Source: Microvirga sp. 17 mud 1-3 (GTDB taxonomy: Bacteria; Pseudomonadota; Alphaproteobacteria; Rhizobiales; Beijerinckiaceae). From it: a stretch of 64,000 nt of DNA. How positions within the stretch are numbered: position 1 is the stretch's first letter; each line of letters opens with the position of its first letter. The stretch lies in NCBI RefSeq assembly GCF_003151255.1, contig NZ_CP029481.1:1116001-1180000 (forward strand), read 5' to 3'. Below are positions 33,816 through 41,964 of this stretch, one piece after another. A model generated the notes under the pieces. It had not been told where the DNA came from, did not search any database, and saw only the letters and a list, made by a program, of their open reading frames with translations. The translations under genes and the position numbers were made by a program.

Positions 33816-33862
33816 AGCATTGGACGCAAAAGTGGGAACCGGTTTTGCGGGAAAAGATGCTC
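33814..33862. repeat. Rhizobiales palindromic repeat (GGAACCGGTT type)
   Basis: Outer arms AGAGCAT (33814-33820) and AGATGCTC (about 33855-33862), inner arms CGCAAAA and TTTTGCG around a GGGAACCGG centre. This element, with this centre, is widespread between genes in Rhizobiales. It overlaps the last base pairs of the mrr stop and lies between the convergent restriction genes. Confidence 0.75.
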
Positions 33863-33902
33863 ACAACCTGAATGCTTGAGTTCGTCTCGGCTTGGATCGG
33901 CC

Positions 33903-36900
33903 TCACGCCGCCTTCCGCGCCACGTAGCGGCCGTCGCCGAGAGGCGTGATGCGGCCATACAGGGCGAGGCCGGAGAGGCATTGCGCGACACGCTGCTCGA
34001 TGCGCTTGCCTCCACGCTTGAAGCCGCGCGCCAGTTCGGCGGCGTCCATCGGGCGTCCGGCGGCGAGCAGGAGCGACTCGACGGCGAGCGGCTGCTCGTA
34101 GCGATCCTTGGGAAAGTCCGGCAGCCCCTTGTCGATGGCGACCACATTCGCGCCGAGGTCGAGTTCGCCGGTCTTCGCCGCCGGGCCCTTCGCGAAGCGG
34201 GGGATCTGGTAGTCCGGCCGCAGCCAGCGCACATGGCCCGCAGCCTCCTCCTTCGCCCGCTCGGCATTGAGCGCGACGAGGCGTTCGAGAATCTCTTCGT
34301 CGGACAAGTCCGCGGGCCAGCCATAGGCCTCGAAGACGAGCCGGTCGAGCCGCTCGTGCAACTCCCTCAGGATGAGGATCAGGCCCTCGTCCTTGATGCG
34401 CTCCTCCTCAGGTGTGAGCGCGCCGCCCGCCTTCAGCTTCTCCAGCACATTGTACATCTGCGTCAGTGTAAGACGAGGATGCTCCGCCTGACGGCTTTTC
34501 CGAAACGCGTCGATCTCTTCCGCGACGGCACGGATTTTTTCTTTCAGGGCTTCCGAAGGATCGGGGAAGGGGAAAGTTTCAAAGCATTCTGTGTGGTTGT
34601 AGGTGTGATCATTGCCAGCTCCAAGCCAGCCACCAGTTCTCAATGAGTACGTGATATGAATGCTTGAAGAGAGGATACCAAGTACCATTGGATCATCGCT
34701 GGCAATCATAACTATCTTACTTTCAGCTATTACATCGCTGGTAAGAAAAGAGAAGATACGGTGCTTGGCTGTGCGCGTGGTTCCAACATATCTGTCAATG
34801 TTGCTAACCGCATCACGCTGAGATTCATGTGTGCGGCCAAACCACCACCACATTTTTTTTCGAAACGGCTCTCGGTTTTGGTCACGCTCGGGTTTTACGT
34901 GAACGAGAAGATGTTGATAAATCTCGGGATATTCTTTTCTTACGGTATCATTTTCCAATGGGTAAAGATCTATAGCAAATCTACGCTGATTGGCTTGGAC
35001 GAGATCTCTCCCATTCATATACGGGCGAACTATTTTACGACAATTACTTCCATATTTTGCGATTAGCCTGTTTTTGAAATCCGCATCAATAACGAAGCCT
35101 TGTCCATGAAGTTTATATCCCATGTAGGCTAAGCCTCTATCGGCTAAGAGAGATTTAGCGCTGGTGACATCCACACCCAGCGTCTGGTCTGGATTGATCC
35201 GCCCCTCACGCGCAGTCAGCTCCACCACCGGCTCGTCCGTATCCAAACCGCTCTCGCGAACAACCTCGTACAGCACGCCGTCCCGCTCTCCCTTAACGGC
35301 CACCGTCATCGCAATGCGCACCGCCGCCGAATCCGCAGCAGCCTTCGTCCAGGGGTGATCCGGGATTGCCATGACGAGCGAGACGGGCGGCTTGCCGTCC
35401 ATGCGTTTCTTCATGACGCGGCGTGAGAATTCCTGCGTGATCGAGTTGGTGGTGACGAAGCCGAAGCGGCGGAGTGTCGAACCTTTGGCGGTCAGGAACT
35501 CCGCCGCGCGGTCCCACCAGTACATGACGAAATCGGCGCTGTCGTTCATGTGCTTGTGCGCGGCCCAGAGCGTTTCCGTATAGGCATCTCCCAGGCGCGC
35601 CCGCAGGTCCTTGCCGCCAATAAACGGCGGATTGCCCACGATGAACTCCGCCTCGGGCCAGACGGGCCGGCGCGCATTCGGATAGGTCTCGATGCGCCGA
35701 TCGTCCTGCTCCACCACTTTCGGCACGGGATAACCGTCCCAGGTCAGCACCGCGTCGTAGCCTTCGCGCCTGCCGAAATTGATGTTCTCGAAAGCGCGCA
35801 GGATCGGCTCCGAGGGGTGGCCGGTGCGGTTGCGGTAATGCTGCTGGAGATAGCCGATCCACACCACGAGCTCCGCGATGGCGGCGGCGCGAGGGTTGAG
35901 TTCGAGGCCGAGGAACTGGTGCGGGTCTACGGTCTCGCGGTCGAGCCCCATGCTTTCCGGCTCGCCGAGCCTGGCGAGGGTCTCCAGAACCTCGCCCTCC
36001 AGCTTCTTCATCAGTTCCAGAGACACATAGAGGAAGTTGCCTGTGCCGCAGGCTGGGTCGAGCACACGGGTACCGCAGAGCTGGTGATGGAAGGTGCGGA
36101 CGAGGGCGACGGCCTTCTTCTCGTCCCCATCGAGCTGAGCCTGCTCGGCCTTGGTGAGAGCCGCCTGCCAGTCCGCCCGCAGGGGCTCCATGACGGTCGC
36201 TTCAACAAGGCGCTGGACATAGGCGCGGGGCGTGTAATGGGCGCCGAGCTTCTTTCGCTCGGTCTTGTCGAGGGCCTGTTCCAGGAGCGTGCCGAAAATC
36301 GCGGGATCGACCTCCGTCCATGAATAGCTCGCCGCGGCCAGAAGCTCGCCGATCTCCTCTCGGCCGAGCGCGAACACGGTCGTATCCTTGAACAGGCCGC
36401 CATTGAAGTGGCGCACGCGCCCCTCGATCACATGGCTGAACTCCTCGCCCTTCTCCATCTGCTGCCACAGGGCGTTGAGCCGGTGCGGAAAATGGGACGG
36501 GTCCTTGACGCTCTTCTCCAGAAGGCTCCGAAAGCTGTCGCGCGGGAGAAGCTCCACATCCTCAGCGAACATGGTGAAGAGGCAGCGCATAAGGAAATGC
36601 GCCGCGTCCTCCGGGTTGCAGCCGCGCTCCTCCAGAGACTTGCTGACTTGTGCCAGCCTTTTGGCGATGTCGCGGGTGACGCGGGCGGAGGTTTTGGACG
36701 GGTCGAGGGATTGCGGCTCCTGCCAGATCGTCGCGAGGAGCGCGCGCGTTTCGGCCTTGCGCAGATCCTCCATGTAGACGCGGAAGCCGTTGCGGTCCGG
36801 AAACTGGCTGTAGGCCCGGCCGGTGCCGGTAAAATCCGCATAGATCTCGAAGCAATGGCCGACGTCGCAGACGATGATGAAGGGCGGCGCCGCATGGTTC

Positions 36901-37343
36901 ACGTCCAGGAGGAAGACATAATTCTCCGCCTGCTTGCGGGCATTCTGCATCATCACGTCCCAGCCGCGCGCGATGCTCCGCTTGCCGAGCTGTTCCGGCT
37001 CCTGGCCGAGAAGGCTCAGCTGGCCCGAGATCGCATTCTTTTTACCCGGCAGGCGGGATTGCTTCGCTTCCAGAATGAAGGCGTTGCGCTTGTAGAGATC
37101 GATCCGCTTCGGCGCAGTCACTGCATCGCTGCCGCGCGGGCGGACGGCACGCTCAAAGACGTAGTCATTCTGGTCGCGCTCGCTCCCCGACGGCTCAGGG
37201 CGGGCGACGCCCAGAAGGTCGCAGAGCTCCGTGAGGAACATCTGGTAATTGGCACGCTCCGCCCCGCCTTCGCGGGATGTCCAGCGTTCGATGAAGATTT
37301 CGACAGAATCGGGAGACGGGTAGGCGGCAGGAGGCAATGTCAT
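33903..37343 (-). CDS. Single-chain restriction-modification enzyme, MmeI-like (type IIG/IIL)
   Basis: 1146 residues. N-terminal nuclease: Asp82 in RIDLYK and Glu92-x-Lys94 in LEAKQS form a PD-ExK site. Helical connector about 180-360. Gamma-type N6-adenine methyltransferase: motif I DPACGTGNF (429-437), motif IV NPPF (571-574). Target-recognition region about 730-930, then a C-terminal helical part. Layout matches MmeI, in which one protein both methylates one strand and cuts at a distance. DISARM DrmMI is a look-alike, but no DISARM partner genes are near. The recognition region is clearly more AT-rich than the rest of the gene. Confidence 0.9.
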   Translation of the reverse strand: MTLPPAAYPSPDSVEIFIERWTSREGGAERANYQMFLTELCDLLGVARPEPSGSERDQNDYVFERAVRPRGSDAVTAPKRIDLYKRNAFILEAKQSRLPGKKNAISGQLSLLGQEPEQLGKRSIARGWDVMMQNARKQAENYVFLLDVNHAAPPFIIVCDVGHCFEIYADFTGTGRAYSQFPDRNGFRVYMEDLRKAETRALLATIWQEPQSLDPSKTSARVTRDIAKRLAQVSKSLEERGCNPEDAAHFLMRCLFTMFAEDVELLPRDSFRSLLEKSVKDPSHFPHRLNALWQQMEKGEEFSHVIEGRVRHFNGGLFKDTTVFALGREEIGELLAAASYSWTEVDPAIFGTLLEQALDKTERKKLGAHYTPRAYVQRLVEATVMEPLRADWQAALTKAEQAQLDGDEKKAVALVRTFHHQLCGTRVLDPACGTGNFLYVSLELMKKLEGEVLETLARLGEPESMGLDRETVDPHQFLGLELNPRAAAIAELVVWIGYLQQHYRNRTGHPSEPILRAFENINFGRREGYDAVLTWDGYPVPKVVEQDDRRIETYPNARRPVWPEAEFIVGNPPFIGGKDLRARLGDAYTETLWAAHKHMNDSADFVMYWWDRAAEFLTAKGSTLRRFGFVTTNSITQEFSRRVMKKRMDGKPPVSLVMAIPDHPWTKAAADSAAVRIAMTVAVKGERDGVLYEVVRESGLDTDEPVVELTAREGRINPDQTLGVDVTSAKSLLADRGLAYMGYKLHGQGFVIDADFKNRLIAKYGSNCRKIVRPYMNGRDLVQANQRRFAIDLYPLENDTVRKEYPEIYQHLLVHVKPERDQNREPFRKKMWWWFGRTHESQRDAVSNIDRYVGTTRTAKHRIFSFLTSDVIAESKIVMIASDDPMVLGILSSSIHITYSLRTGGWLGAGNDHTYNHTECFETFPFPDPSEALKEKIRAVAEEIDAFRKSRQAEHPRLTLTQMYNVLEKLKAGGALTPEEERIKDEGLILILRELHERLDRLVFEAYGWPADLSDEEILERLVALNAERAKEEAAGHVRWLRPDYQIPRFAKGPAAKTGELDLGANVVAIDKGLPDFPKDRYEQPLAVESLLLAAGRPMDAAELARGFKRGGKRIEQRVAQCLSGLALYGRITPLGDGRYVARKAA

Positions 37344-37459
37344 GGAGATACGTTATTCCATGACATTGCCGATTGTGAAGGCAGGGAGCCCGGCGTTTAC
37401 CGAGGGGGACAGGAGCCCTCCTTAAGTCGGAGGGAGGGCTCCGGATATCCTTTTTGTCC

Positions 37460-37657
37460 TCACGCCGTGAAGGCGGTGGGTCCCTGGAGGTAGCGGGCGG
37501 TGCGCTCCATGCGGGCACGTTCCTGTTCGGCCGCATCCGGGCGTTCGCCCGCCGGGCGTTCCGAGGCGACCAGAGGTTCGGGATGCGTCGCGGCGGCGGC
37601 AGGCGTCGTGGACACCTCCGCGCCGGCTGAAGAAGGCGAGGGCGTTTGGGGGGGCAT
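37460..37657 (-). CDS. Small Pro/Ala-rich hypothetical protein (65 aa)
   Basis: 65 residues from ATG 37657 with CGGAG upstream. The first 50 residues are Pro/Ser/Ala/Glu-rich and likely disordered; the last 15 (ERTARYLQGPTAFTA) may form a short helix. No family is recognised. Codon pattern looks coding but the call is uncertain. Confidence 0.5.
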   Translation of the reverse strand: MPPQTPSPSSAGAEVSTTPAAAATHPEPLVASERPAGERPDAAEQERARMERTARYLQGPTAFTA

Positions 37658-37765
37658 GACACACTCCGTGAATCGCCCGGAGTCTCGGGTCAATCCGTGT
37701 CGCAATTGCGGCGCCGCCGCGGTGGCCAAGCCATCATCCGGCGGATGGGCCGGGCGTTTGCCGGC

Positions 37766-38197
37766 TCACGCCTCGTCGCAGCTGCGGCCCAGGAGGTTCA
37801 GCCCCTCGTCCAGCAGATCGCCCAGGTTGGGAATGCCGATCAGCCAGTCCGCCGTGGACAGGGAGCTCGCGGCCTCCCGCTCACGGGCAAGGCGCACCGC
37901 ATCGGCCCATTCCTGGGGCTCCATGTCGCCCCGGCCGATATAGACCAGGGCGATGAGGTCGGCGCGCTCGTCATCGTTGAGGCCGGCCACGACCTCGCGG
38001 ATTTCCTCCTCGGTCATGTCGTCCGGGTTGGTCGTCAGCGAGTCGACGTTGCCGTCGTCGATGGGGTTCGAGCCGGAATCCGGATCGGTCACGCCTTCCT
38101 TAACGTCAATGGCCTTCACGCGGGCGATGAGGCCGCAGACCTTGTCGATCCCGATGTCGAGGGAAACGGATTGGGAAAAGTCTCTTTTCTGCGTCAT
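37766..38197 (-). CDS. DUF3775 domain protein
   Basis: 143 residues, acidic, no signal peptide. The layout matches DUF3775 (PF12616): an N-terminal helix with VCGLIARVKAIDVKEG, an acidic linker, and a helical core LNDDERADLIALVYIGRGD followed by EWADAVRLA. Function unknown; common in Rhizobiales. Divergent from the SemiSWEET gene. Confidence 0.82.
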   Translation of the reverse strand: MTQKRDFSQSVSLDIGIDKVCGLIARVKAIDVKEGVTDPDSGSNPIDDGNVDSLTTNPDDMTEEEIREVVAGLNDDERADLIALVYIGRGDMEPQEWADAVRLAREREAASSLSTADWLIGIPNLGDLLDEGLNLLGRSCDEA

Positions 38198-38350
38198 GAC
38201 AAGAAAACCCCGAAGACGGCATTCGGTTCGGCCTTCCTTTCAGGAACCTTGGCGCGGAAGGATGAGCCGGGCCGGAGGGGCAAGAAATCCGTCACCGTTT
38301 CAGGGGGAGCATGGTAAGGGAGCCTCGTTTCCCATGCGATTCGTCAGACC

Positions 38351-38605
38351 ATGCCCGGCCTAGACATTCTCGGCTTCGTCGCCGCCCTCCTGACCACCCT
38401 GTGCTGGCTGCCCCAGGCGTTCAGGACCATCCGCACGAAGGATACCAAGTCCCTGTCCCTGGTGACGCAGAGCGTCTTCACGGTGGGGGTGGGGCTGTGG
38501 CTGATCTACGGCATCATCGCCGGCAATGCGCCGATCATCTTCGCCAACGGCGTCACCTTCGTGCTGGTGGCGTTGATCCTCGCTATGAAGTTGCGATACG
38601 GCTAG
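38351..38605 (+). CDS. SemiSWEET sugar transporter
   Basis: 84 residues, one three-helix bundle of the MtN3/PQ-loop family. The PQ motif is seen in TTLCWLPQAFRTIRTKDTKS and the TM3 motif in IYGIIAGNAPIIFANG. Works as a dimer that carries sugars down their gradient across the inner membrane. It precedes the C13 peptidase gene by 27 bases and is probably cotranscribed with it, with no clear functional link. Confidence 0.92.
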   Translation: MPGLDILGFVAALLTTLCWLPQAFRTIRTKDTKSLSLVTQSVFTVGVGLWLIYGIIAGNAPIIFANGVTFVLVALILAMKLRYG

Positions 38606-38632
38606 GCACGAACTCGACTCCGGGAGAGTCTC

Positions 38633-39433
38633 ATGCGCCGTTTCCTCGCCTTCGCGCTCATCGGCATGGCCCTCAGCCTCGGGCTTCCCACGGGCGCCTT
38701 GAGCCAGCGCGCCCCACAGGCCGAGCGGTTCCGGCTCGAGCCGCACCGGCCCGGGCAGGCGGATGTCTATATCCTGTCCTTCGGCCTCTGGGGGCCGCAG
38801 AGCGTCTTCGAAAGCGAGGCGAAGGGCGCCGCGCGCATCCTCGAGCAGCAGCTGGGCTCCAGGGGACGCACGATCGTCCTGTCCAACACCAAGCGCCGCT
38901 CGGACGCGACGCCGGACGCGCTCTTCTCGGCGGCCGGGGCGGTCGGCCGGACCCTGGATCCGGAGGAGGACATCCTCCTTCTGGTCCTCACTTCCCACGG
39001 CAGCCCGGACGGGATCGGCCTCGTCTCAAGGCGGGACGAGGGCGTGATGACGCCCGATATGGTTCGGGAGCTCCTTGCGGAGACGAAGGCCCGCAACCGC
39101 GTGCTCATCGTCTCGGCCTGCTATTCGGGCATCTTCGCCAAGGAGCTGGCGGACGAGCGCACCCTGGTCATCACGGCAGCCGCGGCCGACAGGCCGTCCT
39201 TCGGCTGCCAGGATGGGGCGACCTGGACCTATTTCGGCGATGCCTTCTTCAACAAGGCTTTGCGGAATGCCCCCCGCCTCGACGATGCCTTCGACCGGGC
39301 GAAACGGTTCGTGACCGCCCGGGAGAAGCGGGAAGGGTTCGATCCCTCGGAGCCGCAGATCGCCGGCGGCGGCCAGGTTTTGGAGCGCCTCGCATCCCGC
39401 TGCGCCATGCTCCGGCCGCAGCGCACCTGCTGA
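38633..39433 (+). CDS. Secreted C13 (legumain-like) cysteine peptidase
   Basis: 266 residues. Signal peptide (about 1-25). Caspase-like fold of clan CD with catalytic His122 in LTSHGSPDG and Cys163 in IVSACYSGIF, as in bacterial peptidase C13 proteins (PF01650). Expected in the periplasm. Plant and animal C13 enzymes cut after Asn; bacterial targets are not known. No propeptide motif is evident. Confidence 0.88.
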   Translation: MRRFLAFALIGMALSLGLPTGALSQRAPQAERFRLEPHRPGQADVYILSFGLWGPQSVFESEAKGAARILEQQLGSRGRTIVLSNTKRRSDATPDALFSAAGAVGRTLDPEEDILLLVLTSHGSPDGIGLVSRRDEGVMTPDMVRELLAETKARNRVLIVSACYSGIFAKELADERTLVITAAAADRPSFGCQDGATWTYFGDAFFNKALRNAPRLDDAFDRAKRFVTAREKREGFDPSEPQIAGGGQVLERLASRCAMLRPQRTC

Positions 39434-39539
39434 CCCTCCGGTTCGAGGATCTCTCTCCCATGCGACCCTTCGCGTGTCTTGACACGGCCCGCGAGAGGAA
39501 TAGGGCAGGGGCCCCCTGTCATCCCTCCCATGAGCGCCC

Positions 39540-39881
39540 ATGAACCCCTACGTCGCTCCGATCGTGATGCTGTGCGCCTCGAACGTCTTCATGACTTTCG
39601 CCTGGTACGGCCATCTTAAGTACAAGACATCTGCCCTCTGGATGGCGGTCCTGGTCAGCTGGGCCATTGCGTTCTTCGAATACTGGTTCGCGGTCCCGGC
39701 CAACCGGATCGGCTCGGCCGTCTATTCGGCCGCCGAGCTGAAGACCATGCAGGAGGTGATCACCCTCGCGGTGTTCGCCGGCTTCTCGGTGCTCTACCTG
39801 AAGGAGCCGCTGGGCTGGAACCATCTGGTCGGCTTCGCGCTGATCGCCTCGGGCGCCACCTTCATCTTCCGGGGCGGGTAG
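39540..39881 (+). CDS. DMT family (DUF486) membrane protein
   Basis: 113 residues, four membrane helices, no signal peptide. Matches DUF486 (PF04342), small proteins of the drug/metabolite transporter group: FMTFAWYGHLKYK, FFEYWFAVPANRIG and the LKEPLGWNHLVGF segment. Likely a dimeric transporter with unknown cargo. Convergent with the sugar dehydrogenase gene, 12 bases apart. Confidence 0.88.
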   Translation: MNPYVAPIVMLCASNVFMTFAWYGHLKYKTSALWMAVLVSWAIAFFEYWFAVPANRIGSAVYSAAELKTMQEVITLAVFAGFSVLYLKEPLGWNHLVGFALIASGATFIFRGG

Positions 39882-39893
39882 CGGCCGCTCCCG

Positions 39894-41033
39894 CTACTGG
39901 TCGGCCGGCCGGACCCGCAGGATGCGGCCCTGGCTCGAATCCGTCAGCAGGTACACGTAGCCGTCGGGCCCCTGGCGCACGTCGCGGATGCGCTCGCCGA
40001 GCTGGCGGAGCATGCGCTCCTCCCCGGTGATCCTGTCGCCGTCCGTCTCCAGGCGCGACACCAGCTTGCCGGCCAGGGCGCCGACCAGCACGCTGCCGCG
40101 CCAGGCCGGGAACTTGTCGCCCGTGTAGAAGGCCATGCCCGAGGGCGCGATGGAGGGGTCCCAGTAATAGATGGGCTGCTCCATCCCGGCCTTCTTGGTG
40201 CCCTCGCCGATCTTGGCGCCCGAATAATCGACCCCGTAGGTGATGACCGGCCAGCCGTAATTCTTCCCTTTCCGGGGAATGTTGATCTCGTCGCCCCCGC
40301 GGGCGCCGTGCTCGGCGGTCCAGAGCTCTCCGGTTGCCGGGTTGAGAGCCGCGCCCTGCACATTGCGATGGCCGATGGACCAGATCTCCGGGCGCGTGCC
40401 ATCGCGGTTGAGGAAGGGATTGTCGGGGGCGGGCCCGCCTTCGGGACGGATATGAATGATCTTGCCCAGGTGGTTCGCCGGATTCTGCGCCTGGTCGCGC
40501 AGGTCGAACCGGTCGCCGACGGTCACGAAGAGATTGCCGTTCCGGTCGAAGACCAGGCGCGAGCCGAAATGGTTGCCGCCCGTATGGGACGGCTCCTGCC
40601 GGAAGATGACTTTCGTGTCGGTCAGGGCGCTCCCGGCCTCGTCGAGGCGCCCGCGCATGACGCTGGTGCCGGCCCTTCCTTCCCCCCGGTCCTCCGCGAA
40701 GCTCAGGTAGACGAGCCGGTTCTGCGGGAAGTTCGGGTCGAGCGCCACGTCGAGGAGGCCGCCCTGGCCGCGGGCCGCAATGCGCGGCATCCCCTTGATG
40801 GGTTCGGACAGGGCCCCATCCGCCGCCACGATCCGCAGGCGGCCGGGCCGCTCCGTCACGAGCATCCGGCCGTCGGGGAGAAACGTGAGGCCCCAGGGAT
40901 GGTCGAGATTGCGGGCGACCGTCTCGACGATGACCTCCACCTTGTCGGTCCGCACGCGCTGGGTGTCCTGCGCGAAGGCCGGGCCGATGACGAGCGCGAA
41001 GGCGAGTGCAAGGAAGGGGCGAAGGCGGGGCAT
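39894..41033 (-). CDS. PQQ-dependent aldose sugar dehydrogenase (YliI/Asd-type)
   Basis: 379 residues from ATG 41033, GGAGAG upstream. Sec signal peptide (about 1-20). Six-bladed propeller of the soluble glucose/sorbosone dehydrogenase family (PF07995): DHPWGLTFLPDGRMLVTERPG, GGLLDVALDPNF, GGNHFGSRLVFD, IGHRNVQG, and EHGARGGDEIN. Oxidises aldoses in the periplasm with PQQ. No PQQ synthesis genes are in the window. Confidence 0.92.
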   Translation of the reverse strand: MPRLRPFLALAFALVIGPAFAQDTQRVRTDKVEVIVETVARNLDHPWGLTFLPDGRMLVTERPGRLRIVAADGALSEPIKGMPRIAARGQGGLLDVALDPNFPQNRLVYLSFAEDRGEGRAGTSVMRGRLDEAGSALTDTKVIFRQEPSHTGGNHFGSRLVFDRNGNLFVTVGDRFDLRDQAQNPANHLGKIIHIRPEGGPAPDNPFLNRDGTRPEIWSIGHRNVQGAALNPATGELWTAEHGARGGDEINIPRKGKNYGWPVITYGVDYSGAKIGEGTKKAGMEQPIYYWDPSIAPSGMAFYTGDKFPAWRGSVLVGALAGKLVSRLETDGDRITGEERMLRQLGERIRDVRQGPDGYVYLLTDSSQGRILRVRPADQ

Positions 41034-41113
41034 GGAATCTCTCCGTCGTCCGAACAGCCGGAGAGCTAGCCGTTTATGGCGGGCCGTCAACCGAGGGGCC
41101 GCTCACGCCCGCG

Positions 41114-41308
41114 TTATCGGGCGAGGAATGTGGTGGATGTGGTGGTCGCGTGGTCCGAGAGAGCCTGCGTCGTGGTCGCCATCACGGAGATCGTCGCAAG
41201 ACCCATCAGCATGACCAGGACCAAAGAGAAGCGGCTTTCCTGCCGCGGGTCGAGCCTCTGGGTGCGGGAGGAGACGTGGTAGGTATGGGTCCGGCGGGTG
41301 GTATGCAT
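41114..41308 (-). CDS. Small single-pass membrane protein (64 aa)
   Basis: 64 residues from ATG 41308 (weak GGGG upstream). Basic N-terminus (1-26), one hydrophobic helix (about 27-43, LVLVMLMGLATISVMA), then a Thr/Ser-rich tail. No family recognised. It has an EcfG-like promoter at 41346-41370 and a perfect CtrA box about 110 bases upstream, which argues that it is real and conditionally expressed. Confidence 0.5.
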   Translation of the reverse strand: MHTTRRTHTYHVSSRTQRLDPRQESRFSLVLVMLMGLATISVMATTTQALSDHATTTSTTFLAR

Positions 41309-41345
41309 GGCATTTCCCCAGATACTTCACACTTTGCGCAGGAAA

Positions 41346-41370
41346 AACCTGTGCGAATCGAGAAAGTTCC
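41346..41370 (-). promoter_or_regulatory. EcfG-type promoter (GGAAC-N16-GGTT) of the 64-aa gene
   Basis: Minus strand GGAAC (41370-41366), 16 bases, GGTT (41349-41346); one base off CGTT. Predicted start near 41338, about 30 bases before the ATG at 41308. Confidence 0.5.
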
Positions 41371-41418
41371 GGGCGTTAACCAAAATGTTGCTTACGGAAT
41401 TCCTGGTAAGTGACCGCG

Positions 41419-41433
41419 TTAACTATTCATTAA
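41419..41433. promoter_or_regulatory. Candidate CtrA box (TTAA-N7-TTAA)
   Basis: TTAA 41419-41422, seven bases, TTAA 41430-41433: full CtrA consensus, in the gap between the 64-aa gene and the 3' end of the VOC gene. The only gene it could control from the promoter side is the 64-aa membrane protein. Confidence 0.5.
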
Positions 41434-41448
41434 CCTTTTGGGCGGCGC

Positions 41449-41838
41449 TCAATTGCTTGAGTTATCGGTCCGCGCCGCGCCGTGGAAGACGGCCTCGATA
41501 TTGTTGCCGTCCGGATCGAGCGCGAAGGCCGCGTAATAGCCCGGGTGATAGGGGCGCTCTCCCGGCCCTCCGTTGTCCCGGCCGCCATTCGCCAGGGCTG
41601 CGACATGGAAGGCCTTCACGGTTTCCACGTCGTGCGCCTGAAAGGCGAGGTGGAGGCGGGAAACTGCACCGTCGGCCTGATCCACCCAGAGTTCGTCGCA
41701 GGCAAAATGCCGGGGGCTTTCGGAGGTGAATTGCCGCCCGACCGCCTGCAGGACCGCCCTGTAGAACCGTCGGCTGGCCTCGATGTCGGCGACGCGAAGA
41801 TGAACGTGATCGATCAGTCGTCCCAGGGAAGTCTGCAT
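41449..41838 (-). CDS. VOC family protein (glyoxalase/dioxygenase superfamily)
   Basis: 129 residues from ATG 41838, AGGAA upstream. Two beta-alpha-beta-beta-beta modules: IDHVHLRVADIEASRRFYRAVL at the start and YYAAFALDPDGNNIEAVFH at the end, which carries the metal-ligand Glu of the fold. The reaction cannot be told; such proteins range from glyoxalases to antibiotic-binding proteins. Confidence 0.88.
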   Translation of the reverse strand: MQTSLGRLIDHVHLRVADIEASRRFYRAVLQAVGRQFTSESPRHFACDELWVDQADGAVSRLHLAFQAHDVETVKAFHVAALANGGRDNGGPGERPYHPGYYAAFALDPDGNNIEAVFHGAARTDNSSN

Positions 41839-41897
41839 GGTCGGTTCCTGTTGGCCTGAGACGAGATAGAGCCGCAAAGCTTCACCGGGAGAGGCCG

Positions 41898-41930
41898 GCA
41901 AACAAAATGGCCGGGACATGCCCGGCCATA
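41898..41930 (-). terminator. Intrinsic terminator of the orphan Bug gene
   Basis: On the minus strand a 9-bp stem ATGGCCGGG/CCCGGCCAT (41907-41929) is followed by TTTTGTTTG. It lies directly downstream of the binding-protein gene. Confidence 0.7.
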
Positions 41931-41964
41931 AGGTTCACCGATGGGGCGACGGATTCGGAGGGGA

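Noticed and set aside
33903-37343. DISARM methylase DrmMI
   Set aside because: The size and methyltransferase order are similar, but there is a nuclease motif at the N-terminus and no drmA, drmB or drmC gene nearby; MmeI-like fits better.
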